A DNA stretch of 64,000 nt. Origin: Holothuria scabra. Its lineage: Eukaryota; Echinodermata; Holothuroidea; Aspidochirotida; Holothuriidae. The translations under genes were made by a program, and so were the position numbers. The notes beneath the pieces were generated by a model, which was given only the letters and a program-made list of their open reading frames with translations, searched no databases and was not told the origin of the DNA. Shown here piece by piece: positions 47,196 through 57,731 of this stretch; position 1 is the first letter of the stretch, and each line of letters starts with the position of its first letter. The stretch covers positions 18,059,318-18,123,317 of the forward strand of contig CM074188.1 of the NCBI GenBank assembly GCA_037179385.1. Direction: 5' to 3'.

Positions 47196-48350
47196 TTCTG
47201 CCGTTTGTGGGTGATGTTCCGCATAAGCAATGGAGTAGGGAAAACAAGCCAATGAACCCAGTGGCGGAGCTAGGGATTTCGGTCAGAGGGGGCGAAAATG
47301 GTCTACAGGGGCGCTTCCGTCGAAGGAGTAAATTCCTTTAGCCTCAGCACGATCGAGGCCACGGCTTTTCAGACTTTCCACTTGATTTTCCGCACCTGGT
47401 AGAACACTACTTTGCCATTTCTCCTCAGCAAGTTTTTCTATTAACACATGTTAAAATTTTCTATCCATTGGCCTCGGCAGAAGAAAATTCCGGGAGGGGG
47501 AAAATTCTTGTAGGGGGAAAGTTCCGCGCCACCATGAGTTGGCGCGGAGCGCAAGAGAATATTGTCCCAAATGTCTCCCAGATCTCTGGAAATGGCATTT
47601 CTTATCAAGCCTATGTTAAAACACTGAGTGAAGTGTTAAGAAAGGTTGAGAATGGTCACTTGAAGAAAAGCAAAATGGAAACTCGTTAAACTCTCCAACC
47701 ATTACCACCATAATAACAGTTTTATTTTATTTTAACCTGAATGTTCTCTTCAAATGATTTTGAAAAATATCGTGCAAGCTGTTTTGGTATCTTTATAAAC
47801 TCTTTTAATCGTCTATGTTGACAACTATCCCCGACAACAAGAGGTCTATTTGCCCTACAATTATTGTTGCGCCCTCTGCAACATCTTTTATTGACCGTGA
47901 GGGTGAATTTAATGTCAGGCTGTGTATTTTTAAGCTTATAATCACGCTTGGTGTGGAAGCAATTAACTTAGCACAGCGACAATATTCATTATTGCATATG
48001 AAGCATGAAGATATGCTTCGGCAAAACCTATCCCTATATTACAGATGACCCTTTTCATCAGAATAAAGTGCAAATAGTACAGTTACTGATGGCTGTTTGA
48101 GCATCTTGTTGTCTGGGCCTTAAAACAATTCTATTAAATTATGTCTTTTGCCAAAAATGATGCAAGAGTAAAGTATGTTTTAAACCTAAAAAGAGCGCCG
48201 ACAGACGATTTTGGTCCGTCGGGGGACCGCCCCCCCCCCCCCCCCCCCCGACGGACCAAAATCCGCCACTGAATGAGCCACAACTGGAATAAACCGTGGC
48301 CGGCTCGACTTGAACCAATAGGTTGGAAACTAGGCCGTAAAATTCTATCT
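47196..48350 (+). repeat. tRNA-derived SINE, copy 4, split by a hAT insertion
   Basis: The left part (47196-47258, CATAAGCAATGGAGTAGGG...AACAAGCC) and the right part (48272-48350, GAGCCACAACTGG...GGCCGTAAAATTCT) join to give the SINE body when the hAT-like element between them is left out. The tRNA head is missing. Confidence 0.75.
47259..48271. mobile_element. hAT-like non-autonomous transposon inside a SINE, 1013 bp
   Basis: The inverted tips are CAGTGGCGGA. The flanks are AATGAACC (47251-47258) and AATGAGCC (48272-48279), an 8 bp duplication with one change. The interior has a palindrome around GCGCCACCATGAGTTGGCGC (47526-47545) shared with the 59232-61691 family, and a C-run of about 20 near the right end. 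It lies in the first seen intron of the transporter gene. No transposase frame. Confidence 0.85.
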
Positions 48351-48419
48351 AACTAACTAAATAAATTAATAATATACGATGGTAATAGTTAGACCTCTAT
48401 ATCTTTAGTGAAAAATTAA

Positions 48420-48725
48420 TCCCCGTCGAGTGAAACGGAGACGTAGACGTAGACCTCGCCGGGTCCGACCGGCACAACTACTATCGAATTGCACTCCATA
48501 ATGTCTTATTCTGATCTGACGTCATTTGTAGGTTTCTAAGTTTGTAATTTCACGTCTTTTTTTTTTCCTTTTCCTTTTTCCTTACCTTTTTTCCTTATTT
48601 TGATGCCTAATGCTTTTTGTTACAAACTGTGTGTTATGTATCTTTTATAATAACCTATGTCTCGTATACCTCATATTGAGGATGAACTGAGAATAAAACT
48701 GAAAACTGAAAAAAAAAAAAAAAAA
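48420..48725 (+). repeat. Retroposed 3' end with poly(A) tail
   Basis: The block ends GAATAAAACTGAAAACTG followed by about 17 A, so a polyadenylation signal and tail are visible. Upstream there is a T-rich stretch and no frame. It looks like the 3' end of a LINE or another reverse-transcribed RNA. The 5' limit is a guess. Confidence 0.5.
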
Positions 48726-49454
48726 CTGAAACAACGGCCGAAATCAAGTCAACTTAATCCAATCTCAAGCCACTTCCGATATCAGTGACCCCAATTCTAC
48801 GCATGCCTAATCTGACTCCGACTCCAAGTCATGTCCAACAGATCTGAGTCTGAACATAGTCCGTTTCCATCCCATGCTTATTAAATGTACAGTAAAATTA
48901 AGCTCGGAAATTGATTATATGATAGGCAAGGTTTACTCTAAAACAGCTCAGTCAACTACTCGATTGAAGTTAAATATGACCACATTGTGATCACCACAAT
49001 ATGTTATCTTGCAACAGTATATAAGTTACTCTCTTCTGTTAAAATTAAAAGATGAATAATGCTTCTTAACTTTTAAAGATTAGGAAAAAACCAACAAGAA
49101 TGAAACCAACTTTCTATAATTTTCATTTGAATTGACACGGTCGGACTTGGCACAATATCTGAGTCCAGTTGCAGCTAGCACATTTTAGACCAATTTCGAT
49201 TCCAGAATCTCCCATTGTGGGTCAATTCCTGGTCCAAGAAAAACTTGACTTGAGTCTCAAACTGAGACCGAATCCGGACCCGGATGTTACAGCGTAGCTA
49301 ATGCTCCTCATTCACTTGGTTTGTGCATTAAACTTTAGTTAAAACGAACATTCATCTGAAGAACATTTGTTTGAAATAAAACAGGTTCAAGCAATAAATT
49401 TTAGGGCAAAGTGGATAAATAATTAAGCAAAGTATGCATGTGATTCTTTTACAG

Positions 49455-49598
49455 CACCCATCTCGAAGATAATGCTGGACACATTCACGTTTAGGCAGTT
49501 GAGTGTAGCAGGTGGTATTCTGGCCGGTGCGGGTTACGTATACTGTGCTCTGAAAGCTTCATCAGTCGCAGAAATGTTTATTAGCTTAATCATGTCAG
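49455..49598 (+). CDS. Monocarboxylate-transporter-like protein, second exon seen
   Basis: 48 codons between an acceptor (TTCTTTTACAG) and a donor (GTAGGA). The text PISKIMLDTFTFRQLSVAGG followed by ILAGAGYVYCALKASS fits the cytoplasmic loop and helix 3 of the major facilitator fold, where MCTs read GPL...RFGCRPVVMLGG. The phase is 1 on both sides and keeps the frame with both neighbours. Too short to name alone; its place between the other two exons supports it. Confidence 0.7.
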
Positions 49599-50354
49599 GT
49601 AGGATAGATTAAAATCAGTAACTTTTTGTTTCTAACTCAAATTTTACACTGCAAAGCGGTACCGGTATATCGAGTGGCCGGGTTTTGTGGAGTTTACCAG
49701 TTACTTTCCAACCCTGCAAACTTTCTCCACTTAATTACTTTTCAAGTGGCCAAACTTATACAATCTCCATATCTTACATTCAAATAAACGTTTCATGCGT
49801 AAGTTATTATTTATTCAATTAGGTTTTCATTAAATTGTGACAAGAAACTTTTTTCTAATCATCCTCAAACCCGTTACAAGCAATTAAACTAAAAAGAAGA
49901 AAATACAGAACAATTTAAATTTTGCGTAGTCATTGGATTTGAAATGACTAATTATGCCAACAATATGCATTGCATGCGGTATTATATGCTTATGATGCTT
50001 ATAATCAACCTAATATACCCCTTTAATAAAGCACTTACCTATAAAATTCGGTAAAACATAATCGTTCAGTCACGTTCTTTTTAACTCTTTGTCACTGATA
50101 GATGAAGAGGTATGGTAAAAGCTACAGTGGCTTTAAATGAACATTTTTCATGATTAGCTATTCATGTTCTATTTCATCAACTCCTTCGTGATCTTAAAAG
50201 GAAATACCTTTACAGAACGTTTTCGACCCCCCCCCCCTACCCCCATAAACGAATTCCCTACCAATAACTCTTTTCTTGTACAGTGCTCAGCATAGCATAC
50301 GATAAGGTAGTACTTTGCAGTTTGTTTCACCCACCCGTTTATCATACATGTATA

Positions 50355-50383
50355 ACCAGGGAGGTGTTAGGCACCTCCCTGGT
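50355..50383. repeat. Perfect hairpin, 12 bp arms
   Basis: ACCAGGGAGGTG, loop TTAGG, then CACCTCCCTGGT. It lies in an intron of the transporter gene. Function unknown. Confidence 0.8.
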
Positions 50384-50417
50384 ATAACCACTCGTGTACA
50401 CTACTGCGAGTCACAAT

Positions 50418-50738
50418 CAGTGGTGGCGCTACGGCAGGGTCGGGTGGGGGGACAGGAGGGGGACCCCAGATTTTGGCCTTTCACCCACTTGATCCTCAAC
50501 TTAGGTCAGTTAGGAGTTGGGTTAACTGAAAAAATAAATAATACACTTCTCCAGAGACGTAATTTTTTTCAAGAGATATGCTAAAACCTCAGGGTCCCGG
50601 GGACTTCGGCTCTTGGACCCCCACCCCTCTTTGAGCTCGGATTTGCTTTGCGTCCTAAAAGTTTTGCCCCCAACATTATTCTTTGCCCCTATTCCCCACC
50701 CACCTACCCCCCAATTTGACATTCTGGCGCGGCCACTG
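50418..50738. mobile_element. Short hAT-like MITE, 321 bp, in a transporter intron
   Basis: The tips CAGTGGTGGCGC and, inverted, CAGTGGCCGCGC match at 10 of 12. The flanks GTCACAAT and GTTCCAAT agree at 6 of 8 and may be a decayed 8 bp duplication. Confidence 0.55.
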
Positions 50739-51130
50739 GTTCCAATAACATTAAATGGTTTTCATGGTGTCATTTTCATGTTTCCAGAGCCATACGGTAC
50801 GATTGCCTTTGAAATCCCAGGGGCCACGAAACGAATTTTGAATTGAGTGTTAATCACTGGAGCGGCCGAATTTGTTGAGCAATAATCTGCAGTAGCAATG
50901 AAAGGCGGTCCAAAATGCATACGGCAGGAAAACTTGGGGATAACTCCCCCAGTCCACCCCCTGTCTCCGAGCTCCCCCATTACAATTTTGTCACCTTCCA
51001 ATTCCAGGTCCATCAAACATAATTCCATACCGAATCTGGTCAGTCTTGCGTTACTACCCTGTCACCTGGGGAAAACTTTCAATATACCTTCGACATTTAG
51101 TACAACAATTCTAATTTTATTTTCGTGTAG

Positions 51131-51988
51131 GTATAGGTCTGGGATTATCCGATCTACCACATTACCTGTCTTTGGAACAACATTTCAAGAAGGACTTCCC
51201 TAAGATGTCAACACTGACCTCAACATCTCATTTTGTTGGAGTTGCAGTATTTCCTCCACTCGTGCAGTTTTTTATTGACCAATACGGGTTTCATAGCGCC
51301 CTCCTTCTAATGGGCGTTATTCTATGGAACACTGTAGCTGGAGGCGTGGGTCTTATACATCGAAAATCACCATCAAAACAAAAAAATAAATTACAAAAAT
51401 TTACCTCTAAAGCAGACGAGGTTATTGACGAGTGCCCTGACGCATTACAGAACGGAAACGTTTCATTGCTTATGCCCAAAGCTGAACACGAAAATCTAAA
51501 GACAGCGGAGAAATACTTTCCCTGTTTCTCAGCGATGATTCGCCATAGAAATTTGTCAATTTTAATCTTCTTTGACGCTTTTGCGTTCTATATTTATACC
51601 TCCTGGGCTCTCTTTCTGGTATCTCTTGGAACAACCCATGGATTGATGGCTAATGAAGCTGCCATGCTGTCAACTATTGGTGGAGTAGCTGGCGTTTTCG
51701 GAAGACTGGCAGCGGCATTGCTCTTTCACTTCAATGTCATGGACGCGTTTGTCGGAAACCAGGTTCCCATCTTTTTAAACGGTATCACTTTGTTGGGGTG
51801 TGTATTCGCAAAAGACTTTTACATTTTAACCCTTTTAACCGTTTTTAGTGGCTTTAGTCAAGGTTTTAATCAGTCGAGCTTACTCGGGATGCTTCCTTAT
51901 CAGGTTTGCCACATGCATTTTCGCCAAGCTGCTGTGATCAATTTCTCGTTGGATGGTTTACTCATGCAGTTTGGTGGACTTATTTCAG
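51131..51988 (+). CDS. Monocarboxylate-transporter-like protein (SLC16 family, MFS), main exon
   Basis: 286 codons cover helices 4 to 11 of a 12-helix carrier that should move a small carboxylate or related solute across a membrane. GIGLGLSDLPHYLSLEQHFKK matches the family's helix 4 and following loop. VGVAVFPPLVQFFIDQYGFHS and ALLLMGVILWNTVAGGVGLI are helices 5 and 6. A hydrophilic loop of about 60 residues (RKSPSKQKNK...) joins the halves. NLSILIFFDAFAFYIYTSWA, GGVAGVFGRLAAALLFHF and LGMLPYQVCHMHFRQAAVINF follow. The acceptor is TTTCGTGTAG and the donor GTGAGT at 51989; phase 1 fits both neighbours. The substrate and member number cannot be told. Confidence 0.85.
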
Positions 51989-52471
51989 GTGAGTTTTCAG
52001 CTTGCACTTTCTGCCTTCCTCGTAAAAATAAATGTTTATTTTGGAGACCGTTGAGTACACTTTAAAAAGTCTGCACATTTTCAAAAAAGTAAAATGAACA
52101 AAAAAAAGAATACACAAAAAGTGCCGTTAACTCCCTGACAACACTTTTCATATATTCTTTTTGTATGTAATTATTTTTCTTTTGTAATTCTACAAAGATT
52201 TTGTAACAATATAACCTATCTCAAATTATGCCAAAACAAACCCCGATTTTCCAGGTTCAATGGCCCTAAAATAATGGTTTGGACTATATACAAGTTCGGC
52301 CATCCACATCTTTAAGAGTATACTATTACAAGAAGGTCCAACTCTTGTGAACAGTTTGGAAATCTCAATAGACAGGGTCTCCTAGCCCCCATTCATTACA
52401 GGGCCTTGGTTACGGAGTCTCTTGAATCTAACTTGGGAAGTAGAAGACTGTGCCCCCACCTCTTAAACAGG

Positions 52472-53139
52472 TGTTACGGCTTGGTCGCAATTCAAACCAA
52501 TAACAGCGAAAGACCACAGAAGAGCGAGATTAAAATCAACTACTTAATTATTATTCACCTCTTACTTCCTTAAATTTACAACAATTAATCTTAAATCTAC
52601 TTACAATCTTTTACAGCTTAAGGTGTCACTCTTTGTCCAAGGGGTAGTCTTGTTAGCGTCGATTGTACAGCAGCACAGCGTAGGACTCGGTTCCGCGAAG
52701 GCAGGATGAAGACTATAGACTTAGTAAATGGCGACACAATTACAGCGTTAAGCAGCGAGGCAGGCGTCTGGTCTCTGTATTATCTGTGTATCTTCTGTTC
52801 TCTTCCCCTTGTCACACTGCTTGCATGACCTTTTATATGACTGGTAGTTCTTCCAGAAAAGTCTGGAACTCACTCTTATGGAAACGTCTCGTTTGATCTC
52901 GTACAAAACGAACAGCGAACGTTCTGGGCTCGGTAACCCATAACCACAAGTTGGCTATTATTAGGCCAGTACATCATACAGTAGTTCCCAGTAGGTGATC
53001 GTACATTCTCGTAACTGTGCGAATGTTCTCTGGGGTTACCCGTTGAATATGCTCGAGAGACAACACCGATGCTAGCACTTTCTAGAACTTTTCACTCGCT
53101 CGTCCGAGGATTCAATCTGGTTGATGTCGTCTCGTAACA
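52472..53139 (-). repeat. 3' LTR of the Gmr1-like element, 668 bp
   Basis: It has perfect 7 bp inverted tips TGTTACG/CGTAACA. It is base-for-base the same as 57753-58420 as far as I can read, which points to very recent insertion. Confidence 0.9.
52831..52837 (-). promoter_or_regulatory. TATA box in the 3' LTR
   Basis: The minus strand reads CATATAAAAGG here, about 300 bases from the LTR start, as expected at the U3/R border. The same site in the 5' LTR is 58112-58118. Confidence 0.6.
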
Positions 53140-53150
53140 CTCCCCCCCTT
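53140..53150 (-). other. Polypurine tract of the Gmr1-like element
   Basis: The minus strand reads AAGGGGGGGAG directly before the 3' LTR. In LTR elements this primes plus-strand DNA. Confidence 0.8.
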
Positions 53151-53388
53151 GAAAGAGTTTTGGACGTCTAGGACAAAACTTAGGTTACAATATCTACAAT
53201 ATTACCTTACAGTAATAACTACAGTATTACAGTATGCCTTCCAATATCAAGTGGAAGGTGCTATCATAACATATAACTTGTGTTACAATATGATAACACA
53301 TGAGTAGTAACATCATTAACACATACTGTGCTGCAGGCAACATCAAAATTTCAAAATTACAGTACGACTTTTAATCTACTCCATCAGA

Positions 53389-56300
53389 TTAAGTTCTTGA
53401 CAAAGCATCAGGCACAACATTGTCTTTCCCTTTAATGTGCCTAATATCTACATTATATGATTGTAGAAATAAACTCCATCTCATCAATCTCTGATTCTTG
53501 TTCTTCATCTTAGACAGAAATGTCAGAGGATTATGATCAGTATATACAATAACAGGGAAACTAGTAGTCCCCAAATAAACATCAAAGTGCTGAAGACCAA
53601 GTATCAAAGCTAATGTTTCTTTCTCAATTGTAGAATAATTTTTCTGATGTCTGTCAAATTTCTTTGAATAATAACACACAGGGTGATCTACACCATGCTC
53701 ATCAGCTTGAAGCAAAACTGCTCCTATACCATTGTCACTAGCATCAACTGCCAGCTTAAACTGTTTTTCAAAATCTGGAGCAATCAACACTGGCGAACTC
53801 ATTAGTGCTCTTTTCAATGATTCAAATGCTGCCTGACAATTTTCTGTCCAAACAAACTTTTCATCTGAGAACAAGCATACATATTCATTGATTAATGATT
53901 TCATTTCTGATCTTTCTTTGTCATCTAGATGACTTAACTTCTGATCAAGATTACTCAATACATCAGAGTTTTTTAACTTAATACACATGTCAGGAACATT
54001 ATCAGCATTGATCTCGTCATTATCACTGAATTCTTGATCAACACTGACGATACACACTTGATCACATGCATTATTAACATTGACATTCACATCATGTACA
54101 CTTTCATCCTTAGAAATGTCACAATCCTCTCTTTCATAATATTTTTTCATCATATTAATGTGACAAACTCTCTTAGATTTACGCTTGTCAGGTGTCAAGA
54201 TGACATAGTCTGTGTCATTGACCTTTCTCTCAATGACATAAGGTCCTTGAAAGCGAGCTTGAAGTGGCTGACCAGACACAGGCAAAAACACCAACACCTT
54301 CTCACCAGGCTTAAACTCTCTTTCCACAGTGGTCTTATCATACCACGCCTTCATTTTCTTCTGAGAATTCCTCAGATTTTCTTGAGCCAGTTCACATGCT
54401 CTGTGAAAACGCTCCTTAAAGCGGGATACATAATCAAGCAGATGTATGTTTTCACCTGGATCTGATAACCACTTCTCCTTTAATAATTTCAATGGTCCAC
54501 GAACTATGTGTCCGAAGATGAGTTCAAATGGACTGAACCCAAGTGACTCCTGCACAGACTCCCTGACAGCAAACATTACAAATGGAATGCCTTCATCCCA
54601 ATCTTTCTCATTGTCATGACAATATGTCTTTAACATATTCTTCAATGTTTGGTGAAACCTTTCTAAAGCTCCTTGGCTTTCGGGATGATAAGCCGAAGAC
54701 TTAATTTGGTCTATGCCTAATTCATACAACATCTGTTGGAATACAGTTGACATGAAATTAGACCCTTGATCTGATTGGATCTCCTTAGGTAACCCAAACA
54801 ATGTGAAAAATTTAAGTAAAGCTTGTAAAACTGTCCGAGCCTTAATATTTCTTAGAGGTATTGCCTCTGGAAACCTTGTCGAAGCACACATTATGGTTAA
54901 TATATACTGATGTCCTGCCCTACTCTTAGGTAGAGGACCTACACAATCAATAATGACTCTACTAAATGGCTCTTCAAAAGCAGGAATTGGCTTTAAGGGT
55001 GCAGCCGGAATATTCTGATTCGGCTTCCCAACCATTTGACATGAATGACAAGTCTTACAAAATTTGGCCACATCACTCTTAAGCTTAGGCCAATAAAAGT
55101 GATTTAGAATTTTGTGGTAAGTCTTATTGACCCCTAGGTGCCCTGCAAATGGCATTTCATGGGCAATACTCAGTATTTCCTTTCGATACACCCTAGGTAC
55201 CACAATTTGATGGTAAATGCGCCACTCTTCATCTAATGGTGCATCAGGTGGTCGCCATTTACGCATCAAAACACCGTTCTTAAGGTAAAAACACACTGGG
55301 ACCTCTTTCGAGTCATCCTCAGTGAGGGCACCAGCTATTAGTGGCTGAAGCTCTTCATCATGTTGTTGTTGGACTGACAACTGGTCTTTATGGAGTGTGT
55401 CAGACATGTTTCTTTCCTGTTCTATCCCCTCACCATGTGTGGGGACAGGAGACTCACAATCCTGAAGATTGGCCATAAAAGTTTGGCTGAGATCAAACCA
55501 GGAATCTTCACTTTCATCAATACTCTTTTTAGAGTCCTCTTTGGACTCTGACTCCACTTTTGGGAGTGCTGTTCCATTTTTAGGAACTAATTCCTCAATT
55601 TTAGAGGGCGGAGGCTTAAATTTACCATCCTTCTTTTCAGAAATCATACCCTCACTTTTAGAGAGTGGATGTTCAAGATTATCATCCTTACATGATTCCC
55701 TACTTGTTTCACTCTTGGAAACTGTATCCTCACTTTTGGAGGCTGGATGTTTAAGATTATCATCCATAGCAAGCTTTTGTGACATAGCTCTCGTGACAGC
55801 ACAGGCTGGGAATAAATCTGAAAATTCCTTTTCTAATTGCTCTGTGTTGTTATAGTCACATGGTTTATCCGTCAAAATTGCATTGGCGACTACCTTTCCA
55901 CCAGCTAGGTCATTGCCTAGCAACAGAGATACTCCCTTTACAGGTAGAGTAGGTCTGACCCCTACTATGACCGACCCAGAAACTAAATCTGACTTCAAAT
56001 TAATTTTGTGAAGAGGGACAGAAATAAATCCACACTCAACCCCCTGAATTAGTACATTTGCCCCTGTGGAAGTAGAGTCCGTTAATGGCAAAACTCCATC
56101 AAGAAGCAACGACTGAGTTGCGCCTGTGTCACGCAAAATTTTAATTTTGACGGGTGGATGAGCTGAATCCCCATCTAGGGAAATAAAACCCTCAGACACG
56201 AATGGAAGGTATTCTTCCTTAATTTGGTCATTAGAATTAGGCCGTAAAGTCACGACTACCTCTGGAGAATTTTCTGCATTGGCTAAGGCATTTGGAGCTG

Positions 56301-57627
56301 TTTCAGTCTCCTTTAATTTTGCCAATTGAAAGCAATTTGCCATTATGTGGCCCTTTTTGTGACAGAAACCACAAACTATGTCTTTAAAGGCAGCTTTATT
56401 TGAGCTGACCTGGTCGTTCTTTTGACGACTAGAATCTGGTTGTTTTTTACCAGAATTTGTTGGAGAGAGGGAACCAGACTGAGATCCATTAATTTTACCT
56501 GCTGTGTCACCACTAGTGCCATTGCCATATTTTTTATTTGGCCTATTAAACTGACTCTTGTTTTGAGTCTGACCTACTTTACCAAATTTATGGGTAAGTG
56601 CATACTGATCAGCCAAATTTGCCACTTCTTTCAACTTGTCTGCCTTTTGTTCTTCAAGGTGAGTCTTTATGTCATCACTCACACACCGTTTAAATTCCTC
56701 GACCAGCATCAGTTGTCGTAAGGCTTCAAATGTGGAGACCTTTTTAGAATCACACCATCTATCGAAATGCCTTTCCTTTTGATAGGCAAACTCTACATAT
56801 GTTTGTGTATCCGCCTTACGATATTTTCTAAATTTCTGGCGATACGCCTCGGGTACTAATTCATAGGCTTGTAATATGGCCTTTTTGACTTTATCGTAAT
56901 CCATGCTGTCCTCTATTGACAGAGCGGAATACACTTCCTGGGCCTTGCCAGTAAAATTACTCTGAATGAGTATCGACCATTTATCTCTGGGCCACTTTAA
57001 TTGTTCACCCAGTTTTTCAAAGTGGTTGAAAAATTTCTCCACATTATCCTCCTGAAATTTGGGCACAAATTTTACGTGCTTAGAGACATCAAACAGCTTA
57101 GTATCCATGCCTATTTTAGGTTCTGGGCCCTTTATGACCCCTAATTCCAGTTGTTTCAACCTAAATTCATGCTCTCTAGCCTCTTTCTCTCTTTCCCTTT
57201 GCATTTCCAATTCTTTCAATCTAACTTCGCTTTCCTTTTCTTCCCTTTCTTTTTCCAATTCTTTCAATCTAACTTCTCTTTCCTTTTCTTCCCTTTCTTT
57301 TTCCAATTCTTTCAATCTAACTTCTCTTTCCTTTTCTTCCCTTTCTTTTTCCAATTCTTTCAATCTAACTTCTTTTTCCAATTCAAGCTTTCTCAATTCA
57401 AATGCATTGTCAGTTGGCACGGTCATGATTGTCTCAAGCACTGTAATTGGCAGAATACTTTCATCTACCAGATATTCTACAATGTATCTCTTAATCTCGT
57501 CCTTCCGCATTAATGGCTGAAATTCAATGCCATAGTGTTTTGCGACTTTTACAATCTCAGACTTTTTTAGTGAGTTGAGCTCCTCAATTGAGGGGCTAGC
57601 CACGAATTTATCTAAATCGAATGGCAT
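53389..57627 (-). CDS. Gag-protease-integrase-RNase H polyprotein (RT deleted)
   Basis: 1412 codons without a break. Residues 13-60 are SAP-like. 75-165 are a charged coiled coil with three 16-residue repeats. 175-345 are the capsid part of Gag, whose last 90 residues (from AYRQKFRKYRK) resemble a SCAN domain. A CX2CX4HX4C knuckle is at 419-432 and the protease DTGA at 500-503. Integrase has a zinc module (H823/H830, C860/C863), catalytic D894, D953 and E989 (D,D35E spacing intact) and GPY at 1128. At about 1255 the text jumps from CLFSD to EKFVW, skipping the whole RT core. RNase H follows with D1295, E1337, D1364 and D1407. The start is the first Met after the primer site. Confidence 0.9.
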   Translation of the reverse strand: MPFDLDKFVASPSIEELNSLKKSEIVKVAKHYGIEFQPLMRKDEIKRYIVEYLVDESILPITVLETIMTVPTDNAFELRKLELEKEVRLKELEKEREEKEREVRLKELEKEREEKEREVRLKELEKEREEKESEVRLKELEMQREREKEAREHEFRLKQLELGVIKGPEPKIGMDTKLFDVSKHVKFVPKFQEDNVEKFFNHFEKLGEQLKWPRDKWSILIQSNFTGKAQEVYSALSIEDSMDYDKVKKAILQAYELVPEAYRQKFRKYRKADTQTYVEFAYQKERHFDRWCDSKKVSTFEALRQLMLVEEFKRCVSDDIKTHLEEQKADKLKEVANLADQYALTHKFGKVGQTQNKSQFNRPNKKYGNGTSGDTAGKINGSQSGSLSPTNSGKKQPDSSRQKNDQVSSNKAAFKDIVCGFCHKKGHIMANCFQLAKLKETETAPNALANAENSPEVVVTLRPNSNDQIKEEYLPFVSEGFISLDGDSAHPPVKIKILRDTGATQSLLLDGVLPLTDSTSTGANVLIQGVECGFISVPLHKINLKSDLVSGSVIVGVRPTLPVKGVSLLLGNDLAGGKVVANAILTDKPCDYNNTEQLEKEFSDLFPACAVTRAMSQKLAMDDNLKHPASKSEDTVSKSETSRESCKDDNLEHPLSKSEGMISEKKDGKFKPPPSKIEELVPKNGTALPKVESESKEDSKKSIDESEDSWFDLSQTFMANLQDCESPVPTHGEGIEQERNMSDTLHKDQLSVQQQHDEELQPLIAGALTEDDSKEVPVCFYLKNGVLMRKWRPPDAPLDEEWRIYHQIVVPRVYRKEILSIAHEMPFAGHLGVNKTYHKILNHFYWPKLKSDVAKFCKTCHSCQMVGKPNQNIPAAPLKPIPAFEEPFSRVIIDCVGPLPKSRAGHQYILTIMCASTRFPEAIPLRNIKARTVLQALLKFFTLFGLPKEIQSDQGSNFMSTVFQQMLYELGIDQIKSSAYHPESQGALERFHQTLKNMLKTYCHDNEKDWDEGIPFVMFAVRESVQESLGFSPFELIFGHIVRGPLKLLKEKWLSDPGENIHLLDYVSRFKERFHRACELAQENLRNSQKKMKAWYDKTTVEREFKPGEKVLVFLPVSGQPLQARFQGPYVIERKVNDTDYVILTPDKRKSKRVCHINMMKKYYEREDCDISKDESVHDVNVNVNNACDQVCIVSVDQEFSDNDEINADNVPDMCIKLKNSDVLSNLDQKLSHLDDKERSEMKSLINEYVCLFSDEKFVWTENCQAAFESLKRALMSSPVLIAPDFEKQFKLAVDASDNGIGAVLLQADEHGVDHPVCYYSKKFDRHQKNYSTIEKETLALILGLQHFDVYLGTTSFPVIVYTDHNPLTFLSKMKNKNQRLMRWSLFLQSYNVDIRHIKGKDNVVPDALSRT
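57229..57372 (-). repeat. Three 48 bp tandem repeats in gag
   Basis: They encode EVRLKELEKEREEKER three times (residues 86-133, the last copy ending in Ser), then a degenerate fourth. They lengthen the coiled coil. Confidence 0.85.
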
Positions 57628-57731
57628 TTTGAGGTTGTGTCAAACACTCACAAACAACTAAGAAGTCTGGACAATACAGTTGCAAATTACAACGAAATTT
57701 CTCGAATTTTCTACCTGGTAGTATACTTCTT

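Noticed and set aside
47468..48048. Two frames in the hAT-like element as captured genes
   Set aside because: Short, no motif, and the first spans the family's palindrome.
57059..57520. Plus-strand frame of 153 codons with repeated Phe/Leu/Ser text
   Set aside because: It is the complement of the gag coiled-coil repeats.
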